Below, piece after piece: positions 1-8,385 of a DNA stretch of 38,863 nucleotides. This stretch comes from Bacteroidales bacterium (GTDB lineage: Bacteria; Bacteroidota; Bacteroidia; Bacteroidales; Bacteroidaceae), in the NCBI GenBank assembly GCA_018064685.1, contig JAGHUS010000205.1:1-38863 (forward strand), in the 5' to 3' direction. Every line of letters starts with the position of its first letter. Position 1 is the first letter of the stretch. The notes beneath the pieces were generated by a model. It did not search any database. It was not told the origin of the DNA and worked only from the letters and a program-made list of their open reading frames with translations. The position numbers were made by a program, and so were the translations under genes.

Positions 1-1
1 G

Positions 2-82
2 CAGAAGGGAGTGGACTGGCAGTTCACGACAGACGATGCCAGAATCAAGCTAAAGCATCTATATCCTATTGTCAACTTTTAG
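2..82 (+). CDS. 3' end of an IS630-family transposase (partial)
   Basis: Only the last 26 codons and a TAG stop are inside the window; the gene runs off the left edge. The visible peptide contains WQFTTDDARIKLKHLYP, which resembles the conserved C-terminus of IS630/Tc1-mariner DDE transposases (a tryptophan, then FTT-DAR-KLK-LYP). The catalytic DDE residues are outside the window, so activity cannot be judged. The family call is from memory of the C-terminal motif, not a search. No clear terminal inverted repeat is visible in the about 70 bp before asd. Confidence 0.5.
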   Translation, partial: QKGVDWQFTTDDARIKLKHLYPIVNF

Positions 83-101
83 ACTTTACAGACCACTAGG
101 C

Positions 102-140
102 CAGACCCAACCTCCAGCCCCCTTGGGGGGAGCTAGAAGA
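102..140. repeat. C/G-rich palindromic repeat, copy 1
   Basis: CCCCC-TT-GGGGG hairpin (118-129) preceded by AGACCCAACCTCC. It shares its layout with the copies at 9039-9075, 11018-11059 and 36321-37801: an AGACCC head, a C-rich spacer, then a C-run/G-run palindrome. It lies between the transposase tail and the asd stop, so it could also serve as a hairpin at the 3' end of asd transcripts. Confidence 0.6.
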
Positions 141-150
141 GGCCTGTGTC

Positions 151-1161
151 TTACTTGATATTACCTACCTTGATAAGGTATTCGGCAATCTGCACAGCGT
201 TGAGTGCTGCACCCTTCTTAATCTGGTCGCTTACCAGCCAGAAAGTCAAGCCATTGGGGTTTGCCAGATCCTTACGCACACGACCTACGAAGACATCGTC
301 GCAGTTCTCGTGGAAGAGAGGCATAGGATAAACCTTGTTGGCGGGTTCATCCTCGAGCTGCAGGCCATTCCCATTCTTGATAGCCTCCTGGAACTGCTCT
401 ACGCTGACAGGCTCCTCGGTCTCTGCCCAGATAGCCTCGCTGTGGCAGCGGAGCGAAGGTACACGAACACACATAGCGCTCACCTCGCAGTCGGTATGCA
501 TAATCTTCTTGGTCTCGTTGTACATCTTCATCTCCTCCTTGGTGTAACCGTTCTCGGTGAACACATCAATCTGGGGGATGACGTTGAATGCCAACTGATA
601 AGCGAACTTATCCACCGTAGGCTTCTCGCCGGCCAGCACCTGACGATACTGCTCGTACAGCTCGGCCATGGCAGCTGCACCCGCACCGCTGGCAGCCTGG
701 TAGCTGCTGACATGGATGCGCTTGATGTGGCTGATGTTCTCCAAAGCCTGCAAAGCCACAACCATCATGATGGTCGTACAGTCGGGATTGGCAATGATAT
801 TGCGAGGACGGTTCAAGGCATCCTCGGCATTGCACTCGGGTACTACGAGAGGCACATCCTGATCCATACGGAAGGCACTGCTGTTATCAATCATCACAGC
901 ACCGTACTTGGTGATAGTCTCTGCGAACTCCTTCGAAGTACCGCCGCCAGCACTGGTAAAGGCGATGTCAACACCCTTGAAATCATCGTTGTGCTGTAAC
1001 AACTTCACCTCAATCTCCTTGCCACGGAAGCTGTACTTGCGTCCGGCGCTACGCTCGCTACCGAACAGCAACAGTTCATCAATGGGGAAATTTCTCTCGT
1101 CGAGCACACGCAGGAACTCCTGTCCCACGGCTCCGCTTGCACCTACAATTGCAACTTTCAT
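151..1161 (-). CDS. asd: Aspartate-semialdehyde dehydrogenase
   Basis: This enzyme reduces L-aspartyl-4-phosphate to aspartate semialdehyde with NADPH. It is the branch-point step towards lysine/diaminopimelate, threonine and methionine, and is cytosolic. The 336-residue length is normal. The N-terminal NADP-binding loop GASGAVG is at residues 7-13, the catalytic cysteine is Cys128 in NPDCTT, and the substrate-binding/catalytic R-x-H pair is Arg238/His240 in SLRCHSEA. The start at 1161 gives the expected [10 protein letters not shown] beginning. The gene stands alone on the minus strand with its own TAccTTTG promoter, divergent from the antiporter operon. Family assignment is secure; all key residues are present. 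Confidence 0.96.
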   Translation of the reverse strand: MKVAIVGASGAVGQEFLRVLDERNFPIDELLLFGSERSAGRKYSFRGKEIEVKLLQHNDDFKGVDIAFTSAGGGTSKEFAETITKYGAVMIDNSSAFRMDQDVPLVVPECNAEDALNRPRNIIANPDCTTIMMVVALQALENISHIKRIHVSSYQAASGAGAAAMAELYEQYRQVLAGEKPTVDKFAYQLAFNVIPQIDVFTENGYTKEEMKMYNETKKIMHTDCEVSAMCVRVPSLRCHSEAIWAETEEPVSVEQFQEAIKNGNGLQLEDEPANKVYPMPLFHENCDDVFVGRVRKDLANPNGLTFWLVSDQIKKGAALNAVQIAEYLIKVGNIK

Positions 1162-1200
1162 AAATCTACTAAAAAAAACTAGTTACCTATTAATGCGTTG

Positions 1201-1208
1201 CAAAGGTA
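1201..1208 (-). promoter_or_regulatory. Bacteroidetes -7 element for asd
   Basis: Reads TACCTTTG on the minus strand, matching the Bacteroidetes -7 consensus TAnnTTTG, about 40 bp upstream of the asd start. The distal -33 element is not obvious in the AT-rich sequence behind it. Confidence 0.6.
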
Positions 1209-1223
1209 CGAAAATTAATTTAT

Positions 1224-1258
1224 AATGCATAATTCGTAATTCATAATTCGCTATTCAG
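1224..1258 (+). repeat. Heptad repeat, five units (AATTCAT type)
   Basis: Five consecutive 7-bp units in register: aatgcat, aattcgt, aattcat, aattcgc, tattcag. This is the left arm of an inverted pair; the right arm is at 1326-1346. Both lie in the divergent asd/antiporter intergenic region, between the two promoters. The same unit recurs at 24008, 25334, 30147 and 31817. Confidence 0.65.
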
Positions 1259-1325
1259 CGTGCATTTTTTAATTTCACGCCATATTATTCGCATCAAAAC
1301 GACGTAAGTCGACTAATTATGCATC

Positions 1326-1346
1326 ATGAATTATGAATTATGAATT
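1326..1346 (-). repeat. Heptad repeat, three units, inverted
   Basis: Three exact ATGAATT units, the reverse complement of AATTCAT. Together with 1224-1258 they form an inverted repeat around about 65 bp. They end just upstream of the -7 element of the antiporter promoter. Confidence 0.65.
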
Positions 1347-1354
1347 AAATGTAT

Positions 1355-1362
1355 TACCTTTG
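1355..1362 (+). promoter_or_regulatory. Bacteroidetes -7 element for the antiporter operon
   Basis: TACCTTTG matches TAnnTTTG and lies 30 bp upstream of the ATG at 1393. The upstream half falls in the ATGAATT heptads, so no clean -33 TTTG is seen. Confidence 0.6.
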
Positions 1363-1392
1363 TAGCGAAACCAAATAACTAACCTCACAAAC

Positions 1393-3558
1393 ATGCATTT
1401 GCCCAGCATCGTATTAAGCGCACAGAAAGCACTGGTGACTGACCCTACGTGGATATTCTTCCTCGTATTGGTCATCATTCTCTTTGCACCTATCCTTCTG
1501 CGCAAACTGCACATCCCACACATCATCGGCCTCATCGTGGCCGGCATCCTGGTCGGCCAGCACGGATTCAACATTCTGGAGCGCGACAGTTCGTTCGAGC
1601 TCTTCGGACAGGTGGGCATCTACTACATCATGTTCCTGGCCGGATTGGAACTGGACATGGGCAGCGTCATCCATCATGGCAAGCGGGGCATCAAGTACGG
1701 CATCCTGACTTTTGCCATCCCGTTCCTGTTGGGATTTGCCTCGTCCTATTGGATTCTGCATTACAGCACGGCAGCATCGCTCATGATGGCCTGCCTGTTC
1801 TCTTCGCACACCCTTGTCACCTACCCCATCGTCAGCCGTTATGGCATGGGGCGTCATGCCACGGTGGTCGTGTCGGTCATCGCCACGGCTTTCACCACCT
1901 TCGTCTCGCTCCTGCTGCTGGCCTTTGTCGTAGGCAGCCAGAATCCCGATGCCGACTGGCTCTACTGGCTGATATTCTTCGGTAAATGCATCACTTACTG
2001 CATTGTCGTCATCGTTGGCTTCCCCTGGATGGCCAAGCGCTTCCTGCGCCGCTTCGACGATGGCGTCACGCAGTTCGTCTTCATCCTTGCACTCGTCTTC
2101 CTCAGTGCCGCGCTGGCCAAGCTGGCAGGACTGGAAGGTCTGCTTGGAGCCTTCGTGTCGGGATTGGTCATCAACCGCCTCATCCCCCACACCTCACCCC
2201 TCATGACGCGACTGCAGTTCGTCGGCAACGCACTCTTCATCCCCTACTTCCTTATCGGAGTGGGCATGATCATCGACGTGAGAGTCCTGGCCAGCGGAAC
2301 GTCTACCATCGGCACCATAGCCATCGTCGTGGCAGTGGCCATGGTCACCAAATGGCTGGCGGCATGGGTGATGAACCTGGGCAAGAAAGGGTCGAAGGAA
2401 TCGTGCATGCTGATGTTCGGCCTGAGCAACGCACATGCCGCCGGCGCACTGGCCATCGTGATGATTGGAACCTCGGTAGGACTCATGAACGAGGTGATGC
2501 TGAACGCCACCGTGGCCTTGATCCTCATCTCGTGCGTCGTCAGCAGTTTCGCCACCAATGCCGGAGCCCGCAAGCTGGCTCTCTCGGACATACAGACCGA
2601 CCAGAACAGGGGTTCGCACCATGGTAAGTGCCTCGTCACCTACGACCATCCCGAGACGGTGGACGTACTCACCCAGCTGGCCATCCTCATCCGCAATCCT
2701 TATATTCTGGAGAGCTTGATGGGACTGTCGGTCGACTTCGACGAAGAACCCACACAGGAGATGGAGAATGTGTTCAAGGCCGAGAACCAGCAGAGCCAGG
2801 CCTTGCGACGCAGCAAGATGAATCTGGTAGAGGCCAAGCGCATTGCGGCAGCAGCCGACGTACACATGTCCACACTGAGCCGCGTGAGCACGAACATCGC
2901 GTCGGGCATTCTGCACACCATGAAGGAGCAGGACGTGGGTGAAGTGATACTGGGTATGCACCTCATCGACGGCAATGCACCGGCCGGATCGCTGGGAACG
3001 GTGGTTGACGGAGTGTTGTCGGGTTCGCATCGCGAGGTCATGGTAGTGCACATCATAGCCCCTCCCGGCACCATACGCCGCGTGGTGGTGCTGGTACCCG
3101 AGAAGGCTGAATACGAGGTGGGATTCTACAAATGGGTGGAGCACATCTGCCGCATCGGCGAGCAACTGGATTGCCACCTTGTTTATTACGGATGGGCAAA
3201 GACGCTTGCACACATCAACGAGTACATGGTGCTCAAGCATCCCCACGTGCGCACCGAGAGCCACATCCTGAAGGAATGGGACGAAGTGTCGCAACTGAGC
3301 GAGACATGCGGCAGAAACGAACTGGTTGTGGCTGTCACCTCGCGTCCCGGATTCATATCCTACGTGCCCACGATGGGCATCCTGCCCCGACTGTTTGCCA
3401 ACACCTTCCAGGACACCAGCATCATGCTGCTCTATCCCGACCAGTATGGCGAACCCACAGCCAACATGACGATATTCTCGCCCAACGGCGTAGCGATAAC
3501 AAGAAACATCGGCTTCAGAAAAGTCGGAAAGAGGAAGAAAGGGAAAAAGAAGAAATAA
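1393..3558 (+). CDS. CPA2-type cation:proton antiporter with C-terminal regulatory domain
   Basis: An inner-membrane monovalent cation/H+ exchanger, probably for Na+ or K+ and pH homeostasis. Roughly residues 15-400 are a run of hydrophobic segments typical of the KefB/NapA-like Na_H_Exchanger fold (for example FLVLVIILFAPILL, and IPHIIGLIVAGILVGQHG). The rest, about residues 415-700, is soluble and looks like two universal-stress-protein-like halves; the second starts near RRVVVLVPEKAEYEVGF. The protein ends in a strongly basic tail (RKVGKRKKGKKKK) that could contact nucleic acid or membrane phosphates; that is inference. It is followed by the LolD-like gene after only 13 bp, so the three genes 1393-5081 probably form one transcript. 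Ion specificity cannot be read from the sequence. Confidence 0.9.
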   Translation: MHLPSIVLSAQKALVTDPTWIFFLVLVIILFAPILLRKLHIPHIIGLIVAGILVGQHGFNILERDSSFELFGQVGIYYIMFLAGLELDMGSVIHHGKRGIKYGILTFAIPFLLGFASSYWILHYSTAASLMMACLFSSHTLVTYPIVSRYGMGRHATVVVSVIATAFTTFVSLLLLAFVVGSQNPDADWLYWLIFFGKCITYCIVVIVGFPWMAKRFLRRFDDGVTQFVFILALVFLSAALAKLAGLEGLLGAFVSGLVINRLIPHTSPLMTRLQFVGNALFIPYFLIGVGMIIDVRVLASGTSTIGTIAIVVAVAMVTKWLAAWVMNLGKKGSKESCMLMFGLSNAHAAGALAIVMIGTSVGLMNEVMLNATVALILISCVVSSFATNAGARKLALSDIQTDQNRGSHHGKCLVTYDHPETVDVLTQLAILIRNPYILESLMGLSVDFDEEPTQEMENVFKAENQQSQALRRSKMNLVEAKRIAAAADVHMSTLSRVSTNIASGILHTMKEQDVGEVILGMHLIDGNAPAGSLGTVVDGVLSGSHREVMVVHIIAPPGTIRRVVVLVPEKAEYEVGFYKWVEHICRIGEQLDCHLVYYGWAKTLAHINEYMVLKHPHVRTESHILKEWDEVSQLSETCGRNELVVAVTSRPGFISYVPTMGILPRLFANTFQDTSIMLLYPDQYGEPTANMTIFSPNGVAITRNIGFRKVGKRKKGKKKK

Positions 3559-3571
3559 GCTATAGAAGAAA

Positions 3572-4240
3572 ATGATAAAGATACGCAACATAACAAAGAG
3601 TTTTGGCGACCTGCAGGTGCTCAGAGGCATTGACCTCGACATCGAAAAGGGAGAAGTAGTAAGCATCGTGGGACCGAGCGGAGCTGGCAAGACCACCCTG
3701 CTGCAGATAATGGGAACACTGGACAAGGCCGATGGAGGCTCGATAGAGATAGACGGCATTGACGTGTCCAAGCTGAAGCAGAAAGAACTGAGTAAGTTCC
3801 GCAACCAGAAGATCGGATTCGTCTTCCAGTTCCACCAGTTGCTGCCCGAGTTCACAGCACTCGAGAACATCATGATTCCCGCCTTCATAGCCGGAGTCGG
3901 AAAGAGCGAAGCACGCAAGCGTGCTGAAGAGCTGCTGGCCTTCATGGGGCTCACCGACCGCGCCTCGCACAAGCCCAACGAACTGTCGGGTGGCGAGAAG
4001 CAGCGTGTGGCAGTGGCTCGAGCACTGATGAACCACCCCGTCGTCATCATGGCCGACGAACCGAGCGGAAGCCTTGATTCAAAGAACAAGGAAGACCTGC
4101 ACCGCCTCTTCTTCGAACTGCGCGACAAGATGGGACAGACATTCGTCATCGTCACACACGACGAACAGCTGGCCTCTCTCTCCGATCGCGTCATACACCT
4201 CAAGGACGGACTCATAGAGAAGGACACTAAGAGCGAATAA
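3572..4240 (+). CDS. lolD: ABC transporter ATP-binding protein, LolD-like
   Basis: An ATPase subunit of a type VII ABC system, of the kind that releases lipoproteins from the inner membrane (LolCDE) or acts in MacB/FtsE-like mechanotransmission. At 222 residues it is a single nucleotide-binding domain. Walker [10 protein letters not shown] is at 34-42, the Q-loop near residue 86, the signature LSGGEKQ at 138-144, Walker B VVIMADEP at 157-164 and the switch histidine at 196 (IVTHD). All catalytic residues are present. No permease gene (lolC/E type) is adjacent, so the partner must be encoded elsewhere. It sits 13 bp after the antiporter and 7 bp before the S1 protein. LolD is the best match by length and motifs, but FtsE or an MacB-type NBD cannot be excluded. 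Confidence 0.82.
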   Translation: MIKIRNITKSFGDLQVLRGIDLDIEKGEVVSIVGPSGAGKTTLLQIMGTLDKADGGSIEIDGIDVSKLKQKELSKFRNQKIGFVFQFHQLLPEFTALENIMIPAFIAGVGKSEARKRAEELLAFMGLTDRASHKPNELSGGEKQRVAVARALMNHPVVIMADEPSGSLDSKNKEDLHRLFFELRDKMGQTFVIVTHDEQLASLSDRVIHLKDGLIEKDTKSE

Positions 4241-4247
4241 TAGTTTT

Positions 4248-5081
4248 ATGATAGAATTAGGAAAGACAAACACCCTGACCGTGGTGAAGAGTGTTGACTT
4301 CGGTCTCTATCTGGACGGAGGTCCTGAGATTGGCAACATACTACTGCCCAGCCGCTATGTGCCGCAAGGAACAAACATCGGCGATGCGATCGATGTGTTC
4401 CTGTATCTGGATATGGAAGAGAAAATCATCGCCACCACCGAGAAGCCTTTGGCTCAGGTGGGTGATTTCGCTTATCTCGAGGTGGCATGGGTTAACAACT
4501 TCGGCGCCTTCCTGCACTGGGGACTGATGAAAGACCTCTTCGTACCCTTCCGCGAACAGAAGATGAAGATGGTGAAGGGCAACAGCTATATCGTACACGT
4601 ACACCTGGACGAAGACAGCTACCGCATCATGGCCAGTGCCAAGGTGGACAGATACATCGACAACAGCTTTGCACCCTATCGCGTTGGCGACGAGGTGGAC
4701 ATCCTTGTCTGGCAAAAGACAGAATTGGGACTGAAGGTTATCGTCAACAACCGCTATGCAGGTCTGCTCTACGACGACCAGATATTCTGCAACCTGAGAA
4801 CAGGCGACCGCACCAAGGCCTACGTCTCACAGATACGCCCCGACGGCAAGCTCGACCTGCGCCTCTCACGCCCCGGACAAGGTGCCGTGCAGGACTTCAG
4901 CGACACACTGCTGCAATACATCAAGGACAACGGCGGACACACTGCCTTGGGCGACAAATCGCCAGCCGAAGACATCTACGAAGTGTTCGGCGTGAGCAAG
5001 AAGGTGTTCAAGAAGGCGGTAGGCGACTTGTACAAACGACGCCTCATCACCATCCAGCCCGACGGGCTGCGGTTGAACTAG
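4248..5081 (+). CDS. cvfB: CvfB/YitL-family S1 RNA-binding protein
   Basis: This 277-residue protein is made of S1-like OB folds followed by a winged helix, the layout of the CvfB (conserved virulence factor B)/YitL family, which binds RNA and affects gene expression post-transcriptionally in Firmicutes. Visible units are an N-terminal OB fold (1-65, VDFGLYLDG), an S1 domain (about 66-130, VGDFAYLEV...NNFGAFLHWG), a third OB unit (about 145-210, ending KLDLRLSRPG) and a C-terminal winged helix (about 220-277, FGVSKKVFKKAVGDLYKRR). It is the last gene of the antiporter operon. Its stop codon lies at the start of a CTAG-containing 9-bp repeat array. The family call is good; its RNA targets are unknown. 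Confidence 0.85.
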   Translation: MIELGKTNTLTVVKSVDFGLYLDGGPEIGNILLPSRYVPQGTNIGDAIDVFLYLDMEEKIIATTEKPLAQVGDFAYLEVAWVNNFGAFLHWGLMKDLFVPFREQKMKMVKGNSYIVHVHLDEDSYRIMASAKVDRYIDNSFAPYRVGDEVDILVWQKTELGLKVIVNNRYAGLLYDDQIFCNLRTGDRTKAYVSQIRPDGKLDLRLSRPGQGAVQDFSDTLLQYIKDNGGHTALGDKSPAEDIYEVFGVSKKVFKKAVGDLYKRRLITIQPDGLRLN

Positions 5082-5094
5082 GAAGCCAGAAGCA

Positions 5095-5166
5095 CTAGAA
5101 AGACTAGAGCATCTAGAAAGACTAGAACAGCTAGAAAGACTAGAGTGTCTAGAACATCTAGAAAAC
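5095..5166. repeat. 9-bp tandem array CTAGANNNN, eight units
   Basis: Eight consecutive 9-bp units, each starting CTAGA: ctagaaaga, ctagagcat, ctagaaaga, ctagaacag, ctagaaaga, ctagagtgt, ctagaacat, ctagaaaac. The cvfB stop codon TAG at 5079-5081 is itself in a CTAG tetramer (5078-5081) that looks like a degenerate first unit. CTAG is usually rare in bacterial DNA, so eight evenly spaced copies stand out. Confidence 0.9.
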
Positions 5167-5234
5167 CAGCAAAAAAGAATCAATTTATATAACTAACCAT
5201 TCACGCCCTTGGGCGCTAATCTTACAAAAAAAAA

Positions 5235-7766
5235 ATGAAAAAGAATTTAGCAACCCTTGCAGTGCTGCTCATGGCTTCGGCCTCGGTGGCAGCACAGCCC
5301 AACAGCAAGCAATTGAGTTCGGGCGGTTATCCCGTCAATCCCGTTCCATTCACCCATGTCCACATTGCCGAAGGCACCTTCTGGGGCCAGCGTCTGCAAG
5401 CCAGTCAGGACATCACCATCCCCTTGGCATTCAGCAAGAGCGAGGAGACCGGCCGTTACACCAACTTCTCGAACGCTGCCCAGCACATCAAGGATGCCAG
5501 CAAGACATTCGAGGTGAAGAAGGGCACCTACTCGTTCGACGACACCGACCCCTACAAGACCATCGAGGGAGCCAGCTATCTGCTGCAGACCTACCCCAAC
5601 GCCAAGTTCAAGGGCGGACGTCTGGACAAATACGTAGACAGCGTGGTGGCCGTCATCGCCTCGGGTCAGGAGCCCGACGGATATCTCTACACCTCGCGCA
5701 CCCAGAACCCCCAGCACCCACACGAGTGGGCCGGTTCAAAGCGCTGGGAGCGCGTCGAGGACCTCTCGCACGAGTTCTATAACCTCGGTCATCTGTGCGA
5801 GGCTGCCGTGGCTCACTACTACGCTACGGGCAAGAAGAACTTCCTGGACGTTGCCATCAAATACGCCGACTGCGTTTGCCGCGAGGTAGGCGACAAGCCC
5901 GGACAGGCCAGCGTGGTGCCCGGACACCAGATTGCCGAGATGGGTCTGGCCAAGCTGTACATCGCCACTGGCGACAAGAAGTACCTGGAGCAGGCCAAGT
6001 TCTTCCTGGACAAGCGCGGCAAGAAGGATCCCAACTGGAAGCGTACACGCGACGGACTCTACGACAAGGATGGTTACTACCACTCTATGGGCGATTACAG
6101 CCAGAGCCACAAGCCTGTCATTGAGCAGGACGAAGCCGTAGGCCATGCCGTACGTGCCGGATACATGTATGCCGGTATGGCCGACATTGCAGCACTGACG
6201 GGCGACAAGGACTATATCAAGGCCATCGATGCCATCTGGGATAACATCGTCACAAAGAAATACTACATCACCGGTGGCGTGGGTGCCACTGCCAGCGGCG
6301 AGGCCTTCGGTGCCAACTACGAGTTGCCCAACATGTCGGCCTACTGCGAGACGTGTGCTGCCATCGCACAGGTATACCTCAACTACCGCCTGTTCCTCCT
6401 GCATGGCGAGTCCAAGTACTACGATGCTCTGGAGCGCTCGCTCTACAATGGTGTCATCAGCGGCGTGTCGCTCGATGGTGGCCGCTTCTTCTACCCCAAC
6501 CCATTGGAGTCGATGGGCCAGCACCAGCGCCAGGCCTGGTTTGGCTGCGCCTGCTGTCCCAGCAACATAGCCCGCTTCATCCCCAGCATACCCGGATACT
6601 TCTACCAGACGAAGGATAACGACGTATACGTAAACCTGTACTGCTCGAACACTGCCGACCTGACCGTGAACGGCAAGAAGCTGACCTTGAAGCAGGAGAC
6701 GGGCTATCCCTGGAATGGCAACATCAACATCACCGTCGACAAGACCAGCGCCGGACAGTTCAACATGCGTCTGCGCATCCCCGGATGGGTTCGCGGCAAG
6801 GTGGTGCCCAGCGACCTTTACAGCTATGCCGACAACAAGCAGCTCAGCTACAGCGTCACCGTGAACGGTACTCCCGTCGAGGCAGAGCTGAAGGATGGTT
6901 ACTTCGGCATCGACCGTAAATGGAAGAAGGGCGACAAGGTGGTGCTGCACCTTGACATGCAGCCTCGCATCGTCACCGCACTGGAGAATGTTGAGGCTGA
7001 CCGCGGACGTGTAGCCGTAGAGCGCGGACCTATCGTATACTGTGCCGAGTTCCCCGACAACAACTTCGACCTCGGCGCCATGATGCTGTGCCAGAAGCCT
7101 CAGTTCGAGATGAAGGAGAGCAGTATGACCATCAAGGCCGACGACGGACAGCACACCTACCAGTTCAACGGCCTGACCACAGCTGCCCAGACGCTGAACT
7201 ACGACGAGAAGGGTCATCTCACCGTGAAGGATGTCACCCTCAACCTCATCCCCTACTATGCATGGAACCATCGCGGCAGCGGCCGTATGCTCGTGTGGCT
7301 GCCCTACGAACTGCGCAGCACCTCGCCCGCCAAGCCCGCTACTATAGCCTCGAAGAGCCGACTGACCGTCAGCACACGCACAGCTGCCGTCAGTGCCATC
7401 AACGACCGCCTGCTGCCCAAGAACGCCAACGACAAGAGCGTTCCCTACTACCACTGGTGGCCCAAGCAGGGTGGAACGGAGTGGCTGCAGTACGAACTGC
7501 CCACAGCCACCCAACTGTCATCGAGCAGCGTATACTGGTATGACGACGGTCCATGGGGCGGATGCCGCGTGCCCAAGGCATGGCGCATCCTGTACAAGGA
7601 CGAAGCCGGACAGTGGCAGCCCGTCAAGAACAAGGACGAGTACGTAGTGAGAAAGGGCAACCTGAACACCGTACACTTCGAGCCCGTCACCACCAAGACC
7701 ATCAGGATGGAGGTTGACCTGCCCGACGACAACTCGGCTGGCCTCTTCGAGTGGGAGGTGGAATAA
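5235..7766 (+). CDS. Secreted GH127 beta-L-arabinofuranosidase with C-terminal discoidin-like domain
   Basis: A glycoside hydrolase that removes terminal beta-L-arabinofuranose from plant glycans such as extensin-type arabinan side chains. A signal peptide (MKKNLATLAVLLMASASVAA) implies export. The catalytic (alpha/alpha)6 region covers about 35-500, followed by beta-sandwich domains. The GH127 zinc-thiolate site is complete: Glu356 in GEAFG (HypBA1 acid/base Glu322), Glu372 and Cys374 in CETC (HypBA1 338/340), and Cys440/Cys441 in CACCPSN (HypBA1 nucleophile Cys417 plus Cys418). The E356-E372 spacing of 16 residues matches HypBA1. Residues about 720-843 resemble an F5/8-type C (CBM32-like) module. 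There is no SusC/D pair or regulator next to it, so it is not in an obvious PUL. A weak CGCCC-TT-GGGCG hairpin (5204-5215) lies in the leader, and a strong terminator follows at 7817. Confidence 0.93.
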   Translation: MKKNLATLAVLLMASASVAAQPNSKQLSSGGYPVNPVPFTHVHIAEGTFWGQRLQASQDITIPLAFSKSEETGRYTNFSNAAQHIKDASKTFEVKKGTYSFDDTDPYKTIEGASYLLQTYPNAKFKGGRLDKYVDSVVAVIASGQEPDGYLYTSRTQNPQHPHEWAGSKRWERVEDLSHEFYNLGHLCEAAVAHYYATGKKNFLDVAIKYADCVCREVGDKPGQASVVPGHQIAEMGLAKLYIATGDKKYLEQAKFFLDKRGKKDPNWKRTRDGLYDKDGYYHSMGDYSQSHKPVIEQDEAVGHAVRAGYMYAGMADIAALTGDKDYIKAIDAIWDNIVTKKYYITGGVGATASGEAFGANYELPNMSAYCETCAAIAQVYLNYRLFLLHGESKYYDALERSLYNGVISGVSLDGGRFFYPNPLESMGQHQRQAWFGCACCPSNIARFIPSIPGYFYQTKDNDVYVNLYCSNTADLTVNGKKLTLKQETGYPWNGNINITVDKTSAGQFNMRLRIPGWVRGKVVPSDLYSYADNKQLSYSVTVNGTPVEAELKDGYFGIDRKWKKGDKVVLHLDMQPRIVTALENVEADRGRVAVERGPIVYCAEFPDNNFDLGAMMLCQKPQFEMKESSMTIKADDGQHTYQFNGLTTAAQTLNYDEKGHLTVKDVTLNLIPYYAWNHRGSGRMLVWLPYELRSTSPAKPATIASKSRLTVSTRTAAVSAINDRLLPKNANDKSVPYYHWWPKQGGTEWLQYELPTATQLSSSSVYWYDDGPWGGCRVPKAWRILYKDEAGQWQPVKNKDEYVVRKGNLNTVHFEPVTTKTIRMEVDLPDDNSAGLFEWEVE

Positions 7767-7816
7767 AGCCAAAACAACAGAATCCACAATAAGTAAGTGG
7801 TCAAAATTGTTTAGTT

Positions 7817-7850
7817 AATAGTGCTGGCACCATGTCAGCACTATTTTTTT
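7817..7850 (+). terminator. Rho-independent terminator after GH127
   Basis: Perfect 10-bp stem AATAGTGCTG/CAGCACTATT (7817-7826 with 7836-7845) and a 9-nt loop, running into a run of seven T. It is 50 bp downstream of the GH127 stop. Confidence 0.9.
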
Positions 7851-8065
7851 GACTCACCCATACTGCGAATTTACATTTTCACTTGCACTCTTCCACTAAC
7901 AACAGCTAACACACTAATGCACAACACATTTGGACAGTGCACGACTCCTTCTCCACTTGCACTACTCTTCCACTAGTCTTCCACCATCTTCGCGTGGCAG
8001 CATTGTTCCAACACCCATGCATATCTTATTATATCCTGCACGTACTTTATTACGACGCTCGAGCG

Positions 8066-8151
8066 GTGTACGTGAGGTACACGCGTGGTGTACCAAGAGG
8101 TACACGCATGATGTACCAAGAGGTACATGCACAGTGTACCGTGTGGTACAT
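8066..8151. repeat. Four tandem TGTACC-N4-GGTACA dyads
   Basis: Four short inverted repeats with centres about 23 bp apart: GTGTAC/GTACAC (8066-8082), GTGTACC-AAGA-GGTACAC (8088-8105), ATGTACC-AAGA-GGTACAT (8111-8128) and TGTACC-GTGT-GGTACA (8135-8150). The outer pair of dyad 2 (G-C) is replaced in dyad 3 by A-T on both sides, a compensatory change. They lie in the gene-free 7767-8385 stretch between the GH127 terminator and the 3' end of the FKBP gene. No credible coding sequence is seen in that stretch. Confidence 0.85.
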
Positions 8152-8245
8152 GCTGCATGAACCGCACTACAGACGCAAAGGAAATACCAGGAAATGCTAG
8201 CAGAAAGAAAGAAAATCGTACGGCTAGTGTACGATTATTGCGCGG

Positions 8246-8289
8246 CTGGTGCAAGACTGGTGCAAGACCGGTGCAAGACTGGTGCAAGA
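8246..8289. repeat. 11-bp tandem array, four units
   Basis: Four 11-bp units ctggtgcaaga, with one C/T difference in the third. They lie in a region unusually rich in TGCA and GTGCA words (7880-8360). Confidence 0.9.
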
Positions 8290-8319
8290 GTCATGCACCT
8301 GGCAACACTATAAAAATCA

Positions 8320-8350
8320 ATGCACTACAAGCTTAGTGCAAGTAGTGCAT
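8320..8350. repeat. 9-bp inverted repeat ATGCACTAC/GTAGTGCAT
   Basis: A perfect 9-bp inverted repeat (8320-8328 with 8342-8350) separated by 13 bp containing the AAGCTT palindrome. It lies 35 bp beyond the stop of the minus-strand FKBP gene. It has no T-run, so it is not a classical terminator, but it could protect a 3' end. Confidence 0.75.
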
Positions 8351-8385
8351 GTGAAACGTATGAAAAAACAGTGTGCAGAAGCGTG

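Noticed and set aside
2194..4227. 677-codon open frame antisense to the antiporter and lolD
   Set aside because: It crosses two well-supported genes on the other strand; long antisense frames are expected from their codon use. The product is Cys/Ser/His-rich and unlike any family.
7930..8336. Open frames in the 7860-8385 region on both strands
   Set aside because: Their products consist of repeat-encoded peptides (WCKTGARPVQDWCK and the like), with no start context or family resemblance.
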